Source of the DNA: Nocardia aurantiaca
Lineage (GTDB): Bacteria; Actinomycetota; Actinomycetes; Mycobacteriales; Mycobacteriaceae
Length of the DNA: 64,000 nt
Direction of reading: 5' to 3'
Assembly (NCBI RefSeq): GCF_009708175.1
Contig: NZ_WMBB01000009.1
Coordinates: 62,001 to 126,000 of the forward strand
The stretch's first letter is position 1. Each line of letters opens with the position of its first letter. The translations under genes and the position numbers were made by a program. The notes beneath the pieces were generated by a model. That model made no database searches. It was not told the DNA's origin and saw only the letters and a list, made by a program, of their open reading frames with translations. Positions 52,838 to 62,214 of this stretch are shown here, in pieces.

Positions 52838-53521
52838 ATGGAACACATGGACAACACCGAACGGGGCCGCGGCCCCTGGCGGCGACCGCGCGCCGAGGAA
52901 CAGCAGGGCCCCGAACATCCGCGAATGCGTCGCGGCGGCGCGCGCGGCCCACGAGGCGAATTCGGCCCGCACCGCCACGGCCACGGCCGTGGTTTCGGCC
53001 CGGACTTCGGTCCCGGCTTCGGTCCCGGTCCGCATTTCGGTCGCGGTCGCGGCCGGGGCGGGCGTGGCCGACGCGGCGATGTCCGCGCGGCCATCCTCCT
53101 GCTGCTGCGGGAACGGCCCATGCACGGCTACGAGCTGATCCAGCAGATTCGCGAACGCAGCGAGGATGTCTGGCGTCCCAGCCCCGGCTCCATCTACCCC
53201 GCGCTGGCGCAGCTCGAGGATGAGGGTCTGGTCCTCATCGAGAAGGTATCGGGTCGAAAGACGGCCAAGCTCACCGAATCCGGCGTCGAGTACGTCGAGG
53301 CCAACCGCACCGAACTGGGCGATCCCTGGCAGGACGTCAAGGACGGCGTCGGCGATCAGGCGCTCGATCTGCGCGGGCTGGTCGGCCAGCTGATGGGCGC
53401 TGTCGCCCAGGTGGCCGCGGTCGGCACCAAGGAGCAGGCGGCCAAGGCGGCAGAGGTGCTCACCGAGGCGCGCCGCTCGCTCTACCGGATCCTCGCCGAG
53501 GATGACACACCCGAAAAGTAA
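52838..53521 (+). CDS. PadR-family regulator with Gly/Arg/His/Phe-rich N-terminus
   Basis: A 227-aa PadR-type repressor. Residues 1-78 are low in complexity: many Arg and Gly, then HRHGHGRGFGPDFGPGFGPG-like repeats. The winged helix follows at about 80-160 (RAAILLLLRERPMHGYELIQQIRERSEDVWRPSPGSIYPALAQLEDEGLVLIE). The C-terminal helix is a PadR dimer domain. The His- and Gly-rich head could bind metal or nucleic acid. AAGGAGG stands 7 nt before the ATG, and a dyad operator lies further upstream. A secreted lipase gene follows 60 bp on but appears to have its own promoter. Confidence 0.9.
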   Translation: MEHMDNTERGRGPWRRPRAEEQQGPEHPRMRRGGARGPRGEFGPHRHGHGRGFGPDFGPGFGPGPHFGRGRGRGGRGRRGDVRAAILLLLRERPMHGYELIQQIRERSEDVWRPSPGSIYPALAQLEDEGLVLIEKVSGRKTAKLTESGVEYVEANRTELGDPWQDVKDGVGDQALDLRGLVGQLMGAVAQVAAVGTKEQAAKAAEVLTEARRSLYRILAEDDTPEK

Positions 53522-53569
53522 TGGCCGCGAAACACCCTCTTTCGCTGGAACTTTCGGCCTGTTTCGGGT

Positions 53570-53626
53570 CACTATCGTGACATGGGACAAAAGCGCCCCA
53601 TGCGATCTTGTGACATGGGACAAAAG
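53570..53626 (+). promoter_or_regulatory. Lipase promoter with a 16-bp direct repeat spanning the start codon
   Basis: TGACATGGGACAAAAG occurs at 53578-53593 and again at 53611-53626, 33 bp apart. CACTAT at 53570-53575 could be a -10; transcription would then start at the A of ATG 53582. The repeat carries both candidate start codons. Confidence 0.5.
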
Positions 53627-54634
53627 AGGAGCCGGACCCGCGCACTGCGTCGCGTGGCACCGGTGGGGGTGATGGCGCTGGCGGCCGCCATGATCGGTAC
53701 GGCCGCCACACCGGCGGAGACATACGCACGGGCCGAGCCGGCCGTGAATCCGATACTCCAGGTGCCGACGCAACAGGGCCCGCCGCAGACCGAACATCTG
53801 GCGGCGGCCCGCTACCTCAGGGAGCATCCGGACGCGGCGCCCCAGGGCGCCAACGACTTCGGCTGCACACCGACCGCCGAACATCCGCGCCCGGTGGTGC
53901 TGGCGCACGGCACCGATTCCTCGGCCTATTCCGACTGGTCGGGCATCAGCCCGCTGCTGGCTCGGGCCGGGATCTGCGTGTTCGCCCTCAACTACGGCGG
54001 CAAGCCCGGCAAGGACAGCTTCGGCACCGAGGACGTGTGGGCCAGCTCCGCGCAGATCGGCACCTTCGTCGACCAGGTGCTCGCCGCGACCGGTGCCACC
54101 CAGGTGGATCTGGTCGGTTTCTCCCAGGGCGCCAGCGTGACTCGCTACTGGATCAACAAGCTCGGCGGCGCGCCCAAGGTCGGCCAGTGGATCGGCCTGG
54201 CCTCGCCCAGCTACGGCGGGATCATGTACGGGCTGGTGCCGGTGGCCGACGCGGTGCCGGGTATCTACACCATCGTCGAGATCGCGGCGTCCACCGCGGC
54301 GGTCCAGCAGGCGGCGGGGTCGCCGTTCATTCGGGACCTCAATGCCGGCGGCGACACGGTGCCCGGTGTGAAATACACGACCATCGGCAGTCGGGTGGAT
54401 GAAATGATCCAGCCCAATACCAATATCGCGCTGCACGGCGCCGGCGCCACCAACATCGTGCTCCAGGAGCAGTGCGCGGACGATCTGACCGGGCATTTCC
54501 ACCTCGTCTACGACCCGTACGTGCAGCAGCTGGTGGTCAATCTGCTCGATCCCGCCCACGCGGTGGCACCGACCTGCGTGCCGGTGGCGCTGGGCACCGG
54601 CATCAGCGATGTCGTGTTGGCGGCGCATTCCTGA
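53582..54634 (+). CDS. Secreted lipase/esterase (alpha/beta hydrolase, lipase class 2 type)
   Basis: A 350-aa exported lipid hydrolase. A signal peptide with basic start and hydrophobic core (VAPVGVMALAAAMIGTAA) spans about residues 25-48. The oxyanion loop is VVLAHGTDSSAYSDW, and the nucleophile is VGFSQGASVTRYW near residue 181. A final His is in TGHFHLVYDP near 304, and there are Cys pairs that suggest disulfides. Similar proteins in mycobacteria and Nocardia hydrolyse short- and medium-chain esters. ATG 53582 is kept since a -10 fits a leaderless start there; ATG 53615, in the second copy of a direct repeat, is equally possible. No Shine-Dalgarno sequence is seen at either. Confidence 0.85.
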   Translation: MGQKRPMRSCDMGQKRSRTRALRRVAPVGVMALAAAMIGTAATPAETYARAEPAVNPILQVPTQQGPPQTEHLAAARYLREHPDAAPQGANDFGCTPTAEHPRPVVLAHGTDSSAYSDWSGISPLLARAGICVFALNYGGKPGKDSFGTEDVWASSAQIGTFVDQVLAATGATQVDLVGFSQGASVTRYWINKLGGAPKVGQWIGLASPSYGGIMYGLVPVADAVPGIYTIVEIAASTAAVQQAAGSPFIRDLNAGGDTVPGVKYTTIGSRVDEMIQPNTNIALHGAGATNIVLQEQCADDLTGHFHLVYDPYVQQLVVNLLDPAHAVAPTCVPVALGTGISDVVLAAHS

Positions 54635-54656
54635 TCAGGGTGGTCACGGGCGTCCG

Positions 54657-54662
54657 TAAAAT
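54657..54662 (+). promoter_or_regulatory. Candidate -10 of the def-fmt-rsmB operon
   Basis: TAAAAT is a good -10 in this GC-rich DNA. It lies 36 bp before the def GTG and would give a leader of about 30 nt. No clear -35. Confidence 0.4.
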
Positions 54663-54698
54663 GAGACGACCGTATTCGTTCGCTACCGGGAGCTGCCC

Positions 54699-55268
54699 GT
54701 GACCATCCAGCCTGTCCGCCTGTTCGGCGATCCGATCCTGCGCGCCCGCGCGGCGGAGGTCGAGACGTTCGACCGGGAGGTGCGCCAGCTGGTCACCGAC
54801 CTCATCGACACCATGTACGAAAGCGGGGGTGTCGGCATGGCCGCCCCCCAGATCGGGGTCGGGCTGCGGGTATTCGTCTACGACACCGGCGATGCCCAGG
54901 GCCATCTCATCAACCCGGTCTTCGAGGTCGTGGGCAAGGAGACCCAGACCGGGCCGGAGGGCTGCCTGTCGATTCCCGGGGTGCGCTTCGACGTCACGCG
55001 ACCGCTGACCGTGCTCGCGCGCGGTGTCGACATGCACGGCGAGCCGGTGGAGTTCCGGGCCGAGGGGCTGCTGGCGCGCTGCGTCCAGCATGAGACCGAC
55101 CACCTTGACGGCGTGCTGTTCCTGCAGCGGTTGGACTCGGCCTCGCGCAAGGAGGCCATGCGTACGATCCGCGAATCCGGTTGGTTCACACAGGGAATCA
55201 CGGTGCTGCCCGCGTCCGAAATCGGCGGCGGCCGCATCTCGGCCGGCAGCCGGGAACGGAGCCGCTGA
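54699..55268 (+). CDS. def: Peptide deformylase
   Basis: Def removes the formyl group from new proteins. The 189-aa protein has all three motifs: [11 protein letters not shown] (motif 1, GxGxAAxQ), EGCLSIPG (motif 2, with the metal Cys), and [12 protein letters not shown] (motif 3, HExxH). It is of the actinobacterial type with a C-terminal tail ([14 protein letters not shown]). The gene precedes fmt by 1 bp, so the formyl-adding and formyl-removing enzymes are made together. CGGGAG lies upstream of the GTG. Confidence 0.96.
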   Translation: MTIQPVRLFGDPILRARAAEVETFDREVRQLVTDLIDTMYESGGVGMAAPQIGVGLRVFVYDTGDAQGHLINPVFEVVGKETQTGPEGCLSIPGVRFDVTRPLTVLARGVDMHGEPVEFRAEGLLARCVQHETDHLDGVLFLQRLDSASRKEAMRTIRESGWFTQGITVLPASEIGGGRISAGSRERSR

Positions 55269-55269
55269 T

Positions 55270-56193
55270 ATGCGTCTGGTCTTCGCGGGAACCCCCGAAC
55301 CGGCGGTGCCGTCGCTGCGGCGGCTCATCGAATCCGAAAGGCATGAGGTGGTCGGGGTGGTGACCCGGCCGGACGCGGTGGCCGGGCGCGGCCGCAAGAT
55401 CACCCGCTCGCCCATCGGCCGGCTGGCCGACGAGCACGGGATTCCGGTGTTCACGCCCAAGCGGCCGTCGGAGCCAGAATTCATCGAGCAGCTCACGGCT
55501 CTGGCGCCCGACTGCTGCCCCGTGGTGGCCTACGGCGCGCTGCTGCCCGAACCGGTACTCGACATTCCCCGGTACGGCTGGATCAACCTGCACTTCTCGC
55601 TGCTGCCCGCCTGGCGCGGCGCGGCCCCGGTGCAGGCCGCCATTCTCGCCGGTGACGAATACACCGGCGCCTCGACCTTCCGCATCGAGAAGGGCCTGGA
55701 CACGGGCCCGGTCTTCGGCACCATGACCGAGAAGATCGCCGTCACCGATACCGCGGGCACCCTGCTCGAGCGGCTCGCCGAGAGCGGTTCGGTCCTGCTG
55801 GAATCGACCCTCGACGGTGTGGAAGACGGTACCGTGCAGGCGATTCCGCAGCCCCTGGACGGCGTCTCCTACGCCCCCAAGGTGGAGTCCGAGGCCGGCC
55901 ACATCCGCTGGGACCAGCCCGCCCTCGCTATCAGCCGCCGCATCCGCGCGGTCACCCCCGCCCCGGGCGCCTGGACCGAGATCGCCGGCAAACGCCTCAA
56001 ACTCGGCCCCGTCGACATGGTGGAGGAGAACCTCCCCGTCCGCACCATCGACATCCGCAAGACCGGTGTCTACATCGGCACCGCCACCACGGCCGTCCGC
56101 CTCACCCAGGTCCAGCCTCAGGGCAAACGCATGATGCCCGCCCTGGACTGGGCCCGCGGCGCCCGCCTCGAACCCGGCACGGTGGTCGAGTGA
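55270..56193 (+). CDS. fmt: Methionyl-tRNA formyltransferase
   Basis: Fmt formylates Met-tRNAi with 10-formyltetrahydrofolate. The 307-aa protein has the N-terminal [16 protein letters not shown], the formyl-folate site with the conserved [20 protein letters not shown] (Asn, His), and GLDTGPVF. The C-terminal OB domain is intact ([17 protein letters not shown]). The ATG starts one base after the def stop; the end overlaps rsmB by GTGA. The group def-fmt-rsmB is one operon, with gene products that act on translation start. Confidence 0.96.
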   Translation: MRLVFAGTPEPAVPSLRRLIESERHEVVGVVTRPDAVAGRGRKITRSPIGRLADEHGIPVFTPKRPSEPEFIEQLTALAPDCCPVVAYGALLPEPVLDIPRYGWINLHFSLLPAWRGAAPVQAAILAGDEYTGASTFRIEKGLDTGPVFGTMTEKIAVTDTAGTLLERLAESGSVLLESTLDGVEDGTVQAIPQPLDGVSYAPKVESEAGHIRWDQPALAISRRIRAVTPAPGAWTEIAGKRLKLGPVDMVEENLPVRTIDIRKTGVYIGTATTAVRLTQVQPQGKRMMPALDWARGARLEPGTVVE

Positions 56194-58394
56194 TCCGCCC
56201 CGAGGACGAAGGCCGCGACCGCGACTCCCGCAACGTCGGCGGCCCGCGGTCCGGCGACCCGGATCGGCGCCGCGGCTTCCGCCGTTCCGCATCCGCCGAT
56301 TCGAGCGCGTCCCAGTCGCGCGCGGGCGGGCGATCAGAGGACGATCAGCGCCGCACGGCCGGATACCGAACCGACGACGCGCTCGGCGACCACCACAACG
56401 CGGACTCACGCGGCAGCGCTCGCGCACAGTCCGGGGACAGCGACCAGCGTCGCGGTTTCCGCCGCTCCACATCGTCCGGGTCGCCCGGGGATTCGGACGT
56501 GACGCGATCCTCCGGATCCCGCGGGACCGACAGGGGCGGGCAGCCGCGCGCGGGTTTCGGCCGCGGTGGACGCCCTGCGGGAGAACGTAACTCGGGGTCC
56601 AACCGGTCGGCCGGCGGCCTACGCGGGCGCGACGGCTACCAGCAGGGCTCGGGCCGCGGGAGCTTCGACGCCGGCCCGGATGAAACCGACACCGCCGCCG
56701 GTCGGAACCGGTCGGCCGCAGGCAACTCGGGCCGGTCGGGCGGTGGTCGGTCAGGCGATCGCCGGAATGACGACCGGCGCGGGGGATCCGCTGCGGACGA
56801 CCGCGGTTCGCGGTCGAAGCGTTCGGCTCGGGACAGCGGCACACGCGGCTGGGACACGAGCGGTGAAGGCCGTGGTCGCACTTCGGGCGATCAGGGTCGC
56901 GGCGGCGATTCATTCGGGCGCGGCGGTGGCCGGAACGGCTCGTTGGACCGGGAAAGCGCTGCGGGGCAAGGAGATCGGGGCTCGAAGCGAACTGCAGCGG
57001 GTGCGCGGGGTGGCGACACGAGTACGGCCGCGGCGCGGCGGGCCGAGCGGGCGGGCGCGGATCCGGTGCGGGTCGTGGCGCGGGATGTGTTGCGGGCCGT
57101 GCGGGAGCGCGACGCGTACGCGAATCTGGTGCTGCCGGGGTTGTTGCGGGAGCGGAAAATCAGTGGGCGGGATGCCGCGCTGGCGACCGAATTGGCCTAT
57201 GGGGCTTCGCGGTCGCAGGGGCTGCTGGATGCGGTGATCGCGGAGTGCGCGGGGCGGAGCGTCGAGGAGATCGACGGGCCGTTGCTGGATGCGTTGCGGC
57301 TGGGGACGTACCAGTTGCTGCGGACTCGGATCGGGGCGCATGCGGCGGTGGATACGTCGGTGGCGCTGGTGCGGGCGGAGTACGGGCAGGGGCGGGCCGG
57401 GTTCGTGAACGCGGTGCTGCGGCGGGTGGCCGAGCACACTCCGGAGGAATGGGTGGAGCGGCTGGCGCCGCGGGATCCATTGGGGCACTTGGCATTCGAG
57501 TACGCTCATCCGGTGTGGATCGCTCAGGCGTTCGCGGACGCGCTGGGAGCGCGGGCGGGTGAACTCCGCGATGTGCTGGAGGCCGACGACGCGCGACCCG
57601 CGGTGCACCTGGTGGCGCGGCCCGGCGATATCACCGCCGAGGAGCTGGCCCTGGTCACCGGTGGTGAGGAAGGGCGCTGGTCACCGTACGCGGTGTATCT
57701 CGAGGGCGGTGATCCGGCGAAGCTGGAACCGGTCCGGGAGGGGATGGCCGGCGTGCAGGACGAGGGCAGCCAGCTGGTGGCCCTGGCCCTCACCCGCGCA
57801 CCTCTCGAAGGTCCGGACACCGGACGCTGGCTCGACCTGTGCGCGGGTCCGGGCGGAAAGACCGCTCTATTGGCTGCGATCGCCGATATCGACGGCTTCC
57901 GAGTCGACGCCGTCGAACCCGCCGAGCATCGCGCCGACCTGGTCCGCCAGGCCACCCGTGGTTTGCCGGTCGACGTCCATGTCGCCGACGGCCGCGACAG
58001 CGGACTCACTCCGGGCTTCGACCGCATTCTCGTCGACGCCCCGTGTACCGGCCTCGGCGCGCTGCGCCGGCGCCCGGAGGCTCGCTGGCGTCGCCGGCCT
58101 TCCGACGTCCGCGACCTGGTCACCCTGCAACGCGAACTTCTCACCGCCGCATGGGATCTCCTCCGCCCCGGCGGTGTGGTGGTCTACTCGACCTGCTCTC
58201 CGCACCTCCCGGAAACGGTCTCCGTGGTGGCCGATATGGTGCGTCGCACCGGCGCGGAGCAGCTCGACACGCGCGCTCTGCTCCCGGGTGTCCCCGAACT
58301 CGGCGACGGCCCCGGCGCACAGCTGTGGCCCCATCGCCATGGTACGGACGCCATGTTCCTGGCCGCGCTGCGCAAACCCCTTCAGCCGCAATAA
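56190..58394 (+). CDS. rsmB: 16S rRNA m5C967 methyltransferase with about 290-residue disordered head
   Basis: RsmB/Fmu methylates C967 of 16S rRNA. The catalytic part starts at about residue 290: a NusB-like helical domain ([26 protein letters not shown]), then the SAM-binding [14 protein letters not shown] near 550 and the two catalytic Cys in [14 protein letters not shown] and [11 protein letters not shown]. The first 290 residues are Arg/Gly/Ser/Asp-rich with repeats such as DQRRGFRRS and NRSAAG, and no fold. A mycobacterial RsmB is about 460 aa, so this head is unusual. The GTG overlaps the fmt stop by 4 bp. A start further on cannot be excluded, but no ribosome site is seen. Confidence 0.92.
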   Translation: MIRPEDEGRDRDSRNVGGPRSGDPDRRRGFRRSASADSSASQSRAGGRSEDDQRRTAGYRTDDALGDHHNADSRGSARAQSGDSDQRRGFRRSTSSGSPGDSDVTRSSGSRGTDRGGQPRAGFGRGGRPAGERNSGSNRSAGGLRGRDGYQQGSGRGSFDAGPDETDTAAGRNRSAAGNSGRSGGGRSGDRRNDDRRGGSAADDRGSRSKRSARDSGTRGWDTSGEGRGRTSGDQGRGGDSFGRGGGRNGSLDRESAAGQGDRGSKRTAAGARGGDTSTAAARRAERAGADPVRVVARDVLRAVRERDAYANLVLPGLLRERKISGRDAALATELAYGASRSQGLLDAVIAECAGRSVEEIDGPLLDALRLGTYQLLRTRIGAHAAVDTSVALVRAEYGQGRAGFVNAVLRRVAEHTPEEWVERLAPRDPLGHLAFEYAHPVWIAQAFADALGARAGELRDVLEADDARPAVHLVARPGDITAEELALVTGGEEGRWSPYAVYLEGGDPAKLEPVREGMAGVQDEGSQLVALALTRAPLEGPDTGRWLDLCAGPGGKTALLAAIADIDGFRVDAVEPAEHRADLVRQATRGLPVDVHVADGRDSGLTPGFDRILVDAPCTGLGALRRRPEARWRRRPSDVRDLVTLQRELLTAAWDLLRPGGVVVYSTCSPHLPETVSVVADMVRRTGAEQLDTRALLPGVPELGDGPGAQLWPHRHGTDAMFLAALRKPLQPQ

Positions 58395-58410
58395 GACCTG
58401 GCACGGCCCA

Positions 58411-58428
58411 CGGCGCACCCATGCGCCG
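58411..58428 (+). terminator. Possible terminator of def-fmt-rsmB
   Basis: CGGCGCA (58411-58417) pairs with TGCGCCG (58422-58428) across a CCCA loop, 16 bp after the rsmB stop. CCC and GGG outside may add pairs. There is no U-tract. Confidence 0.45.
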
Positions 58429-58834
58429 GGGCCGGCGCCTGGTCGCGGTGGATTGTCGGCCTGTCGTCGCCGACCCCACCGGCCGTAGCGCGTCCAGCGG
58501 ATAGTGCCGCAACGGTACTGAATCGCGTTCGTGCTGGTGGGTGTGTTGTGTGATGTTGGACCATATGGTGGCCGAGTTGGATTCGCCGACGACCGGGATC
58601 GGTGGCCGGTTCACCCCGTCCGAGTCGCGGGGGTGTGCGTCGGGGATGTGGTCCGGTTGGAGCGGAAGAAAGGGGGACCCGGGCCGAACACGCCGGTGAT
58701 GTCGGTGAATTCTCCCGCTTTGCGTCAGTGGTGTTGCCTGCTTCGGTGGGCGTTGGAATGCGTGAACGGCGTGCGTCGAAGGGACCGGTCGGGATATCGT
58801 GGCTGGTGCCCTGCGGGTAGATCACGAGTAGCCG
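58429..58834. other. Intergenic region upstream of the PknK-like gene
   Basis: About 400 bp with lower GC and no frame I can support. It should hold the promoter of the kinase gene, which has a weak ribosome site. Confidence 0.4.
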
Positions 58835-61800
58835 ATGGCCGAGAGAGATCCGTTCAAGACGCAGCGTGATGTCGGTGTCGATGTCGTCACGGAGTTGCGC
58901 GCTGCCGGTTTCGAGGAGGCCGAGGAGATCGGGCGGGGCGGTTTCGGGAAGGTGTTCCGCTGTATCCAGCCTACCGCGGGTCGTACGGTCGCGGTGAAGG
59001 TGTTGACCGGCGAGCTGGATGAGAATCGGGAGCGTTTCTTTCGCGAGCAACGCGCGATGGGGCGGCTGACCGGGCACCCGAATATCGTCGACATGCTCGA
59101 AGTCGGTGAGACCGCAAGTGGTCACCCGTACTTGGTCATGCCATATCACGCTCGCGGGTCCCTGGATGCGCGCCTGCGCCGCGACGGTCCGTTGTCGGTG
59201 GCAGAGTTGCTGCATCTGGGGGTGAAGATCGCCGGCGCGCTGGAAACCGCGCATCGAGCCGAGGTGCTGCACCGCGATATCAAGCCGGGAAACATCCTGC
59301 TCACCGACTACGGTGAGCCCGCGTTGACCGACTTCGGGATCGCCCATATCACCGGTGGATTCGAAACCGCGACGGGCACGATCACCGGATCACCGGCGTT
59401 CACCGCACCGGAGGTCCTCGGTGGTGACGCCCCGAGCCGAGCCTCGGATGTGTACGGCCTGGGAGCCACACTGTTCTGCGCGCTCACCGGGCATGCGGCC
59501 TTCGAACGCCGCAGCGGCGAGGAGGTCGTCGCGCAATTTCTGCGAATCACGCAGCAACCGGTACCGGATCTGCGTGAGCAAGGAATTCCCGACGACGTCT
59601 GCGCTGCGATCGAGGCGGCCATGTCACGCGAACCACGCGGCCGCCCCACCGCCGCGGAGTTGGGTGAGCGACTGCGCCGGATAGAGCGCGATCACGGTTT
59701 CGCGGTCGATGCGATGGCGCTGCCGACCGAACCAGGAGCCGAGCCCGCATCGGTTGTCACGTCGGTGCCCGCGGCGGGGAATCGTACTGGAAACCTGCCG
59801 CTCGAGCTGACCAGCTTTGTCGACCGGCGGGTCCAGATGACCGAGATCAAGAACCTGCTGGCGGGGTCACGCCTGGTGACGCTGACCGGTATCGGCGGGG
59901 TCGGCAAGTCACGGCTCGCGCTGCGCGTCGCCGACAAGGTGCAGCGAAGTTTCACCGCAGGCGTGCGGCTGGTCGAGTTGGGTGATCTGCACGATGAAAC
60001 ATTGTTGGTCGACGTCGTGGCCACCGCCCTCGGTCTGCGAAACCAGAGCGCCCGGCCGATGCTCGAGGCGCTTGTGGAGTTCTTGTCCGCGCGCAATCTG
60101 CTGCTCGTACTGGACAATTGCGAGCACATGATCGAAGCGGTCGCGGCGCTGGCCGAATCACTGCTACGGACCTGCCCGCACGTGCGGATTCTGGCGACCA
60201 GTCGAGAGGCACTCGGCGTCGGCGGGGAATCGGTGTTCGCGGTGCCCCCACTGGCGATTCCCGATATGGCGAGCAATCCCGGGCTGCGCGGGGTGACCCG
60301 CCACGACGCGGTGACATTGTTCGCCGAGCGAGCCGCCGCGGCCGTGCCGGGCTTCGAGGTGACCGATGACTCCATGCTCAGCGTGGCCGGGATCTGCACT
60401 CGACTCGACGGGCTACCGTTGGCGATCGAACTGGCCGCGGCCCGGCTGCGCACGATGTCGCCCGAGCAGATCCTGACCCGGCTCGACGACCGCTATGCTC
60501 TGTTGACTCGCGGGAGTCGTGGGGCCCCGATGCGGCAGCAGACCCTGCGGTGGTGCATCGGCTGGAGCTATGACCTGTGCGTACCGGCCGAGCAGCGGTT
60601 GTGGGACCAGCTGTCGGTGTTCGCGGGCAGTTTCGAGCTCGATGCGGTCGAGCAGGTGTGCGGCACCGATCTGACCGAGACGCAATTGCTCGACGGATTG
60701 TCCGCGCTGGTGGACAAGTCGATCCTGATCCGCGAGGAAACCCGGGGCACGGTCCGCTTCCGGATGCTCGAGACCGTTCAAGAATACGGCAGGGAGCAAG
60801 CCCAGGACGGCGGGAGGTACCCGGAATACGTTCGGCGGCATCGAGATTGGTGTGCGCGGTTGGCACTCCAGGCGGAAGCGGAGTGGATCGGTCCGAACCA
60901 GCTGCAGTGGGTTGCCCGGCTGGAGCGGGAGCTGCCGAATTTGCGAAACGCGCTGGAATTCAGCCTGTCCGAGTCGGGCGAAACGGCGTTGCGGATCGTC
61001 ACCGCCCTGTACATGTTCTGGACATTGCGTGGGCGGCTCGACGAGGGACGTCGTTGGTACGAGCGCGCGCTGGCCCAATCGACCGATACACAGCCGCTGG
61101 GGCGGGCCAAGGCTTGTTGCGGGGCCGCCACGATGGCTGTCCTGCAGGGTGACCTACCGGCCGCCGCCGAGCACGTGGCGCAGCTCGAGACCCTGGCCGA
61201 GCAGAAGATGGACCCGCTGGTCGCAGCGCTGCTCGCCCACGCCAAGGGAAACTATTGTCTCGCGCGCGGTGCTGACGATCTGGCTCGTGCGGGTACCGCC
61301 CTGCTGGCCGATGCCATCGACGCCTACGAGGCATCCGGTGACCTCAAATCGCAGCTGGACGCGCGGATCTCACTCGGCTGGGCTTACGCGCAACAGGGCG
61401 ACATCGCGCGGGCTCTCGCGGGCCTCGAGAAGGCGCTCGCGATCACCGAATCCGCCGGTGAAACGATGCTTCGGTCCTGGGTGCTGTGGGCAATGGGATT
61501 CGCCGTATGGCGAACGGGTGAGCCCGATCGCGCTGTAGCTCTGTTACAGGAGGGCATTCGAGCGGCCCGACTGGTGTCCGATCCGGTCGTCGCCACCGTC
61601 TGTTTGGAGGCATTGGCTTGGATCGCGACCGAGCAGCGCCATGCCCGCCGCGCCGCTATCTTGCTGGGCGCCGCCGATACGCTGAGCCGCATCGGCGCCA
61701 GCTCCGTCTCCATGTTGCCCAATCTGCTTGTCTACCATAAGGAATTCACCCGCGGCAGTCGCGAGATGCTCGGTACGCGGGCGTTCGAGGCGGCCCATCA

Positions 61801-62080
61801 GGAAGGCGCCGCAATGAGTTTCGACGCCGCGGCGAGCTTCGCGCTCGGCGAGCGAGCCGAAGCGACCGCGCCGCCCCTGCGTTCAGGAGGGAAACTGACC
61901 AAGCGTGAGCGCCAGGTCGCCGATCTCGTCGCGCGCGGCCTGACCAACAGGGCGATCGCGGCCCGGCTCGTGATCTCACCGCGCACCGCCGATGGACACG
62001 TGGAACATATCCTGACCAAACTGGGGTTCATCTCGCGCGCACAGATTGCGGCATGGGCCGCCGAGCAGCCTGAACTCTGA
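58835..62080 (+). CDS. PknK-like Ser/Thr kinase-STAND ATPase-LuxR regulator
   Basis: A 1081-aa three-part regulator of the size and layout of mycobacterial PknK. An intact Ser/Thr kinase domain spans about residues 25-285: GRGGFGKVF, HRDIKPGN near 147, DFG in LTDFGIA, then APE. A STAND NTPase follows: P-loop GIGGVGKSRLAL near 352, LLLVLDNCEHM, and PLAIELAAARL. A helical TPR-like part lies at about 640-960. The C-terminus is a LuxR-type HTH at about 1020-1073 (LTKRERQVADLVARGLTNRAIAARLVISPRTADGHVEHILTKL). No TM segment is seen. It should bind DNA and act under control of its own kinase. The signal is unknown. Confidence 0.9.
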   Translation: MAERDPFKTQRDVGVDVVTELRAAGFEEAEEIGRGGFGKVFRCIQPTAGRTVAVKVLTGELDENRERFFREQRAMGRLTGHPNIVDMLEVGETASGHPYLVMPYHARGSLDARLRRDGPLSVAELLHLGVKIAGALETAHRAEVLHRDIKPGNILLTDYGEPALTDFGIAHITGGFETATGTITGSPAFTAPEVLGGDAPSRASDVYGLGATLFCALTGHAAFERRSGEEVVAQFLRITQQPVPDLREQGIPDDVCAAIEAAMSREPRGRPTAAELGERLRRIERDHGFAVDAMALPTEPGAEPASVVTSVPAAGNRTGNLPLELTSFVDRRVQMTEIKNLLAGSRLVTLTGIGGVGKSRLALRVADKVQRSFTAGVRLVELGDLHDETLLVDVVATALGLRNQSARPMLEALVEFLSARNLLLVLDNCEHMIEAVAALAESLLRTCPHVRILATSREALGVGGESVFAVPPLAIPDMASNPGLRGVTRHDAVTLFAERAAAAVPGFEVTDDSMLSVAGICTRLDGLPLAIELAAARLRTMSPEQILTRLDDRYALLTRGSRGAPMRQQTLRWCIGWSYDLCVPAEQRLWDQLSVFAGSFELDAVEQVCGTDLTETQLLDGLSALVDKSILIREETRGTVRFRMLETVQEYGREQAQDGGRYPEYVRRHRDWCARLALQAEAEWIGPNQLQWVARLERELPNLRNALEFSLSESGETALRIVTALYMFWTLRGRLDEGRRWYERALAQSTDTQPLGRAKACCGAATMAVLQGDLPAAAEHVAQLETLAEQKMDPLVAALLAHAKGNYCLARGADDLARAGTALLADAIDAYEASGDLKSQLDARISLGWAYAQQGDIARALAGLEKALAITESAGETMLRSWVLWAMGFAVWRTGEPDRAVALLQEGIRAARLVSDPVVATVCLEALAWIATEQRHARRAAILLGAADTLSRIGASSVSMLPNLLVYHKEFTRGSREMLGTRAFEAAHQEGAAMSFDAAASFALGERAEATAPPLRSGGKLTKRERQVADLVARGLTNRAIAARLVISPRTADGHVEHILTKLGFISRAQIAAWAAEQPEL

Positions 62081-62214
62081 ACTGTGTCATCGATTCGCCA
62101 CGCCGACATCAGCTCGCCTCAACCCATACCGATCAGCCGCAAGAGCCTTACCTCCGTCTGACGCCCAGCGCATCGCCGGCATCTGCGCTCAGTCGCCGAT
62201 CCGGGTCGTAGATA

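Noticed and set aside
52799-54628. Minus-strand frame opposite padR and the lipase gene
   Set aside because: Shadow of two genes with clear domains on the plus strand.
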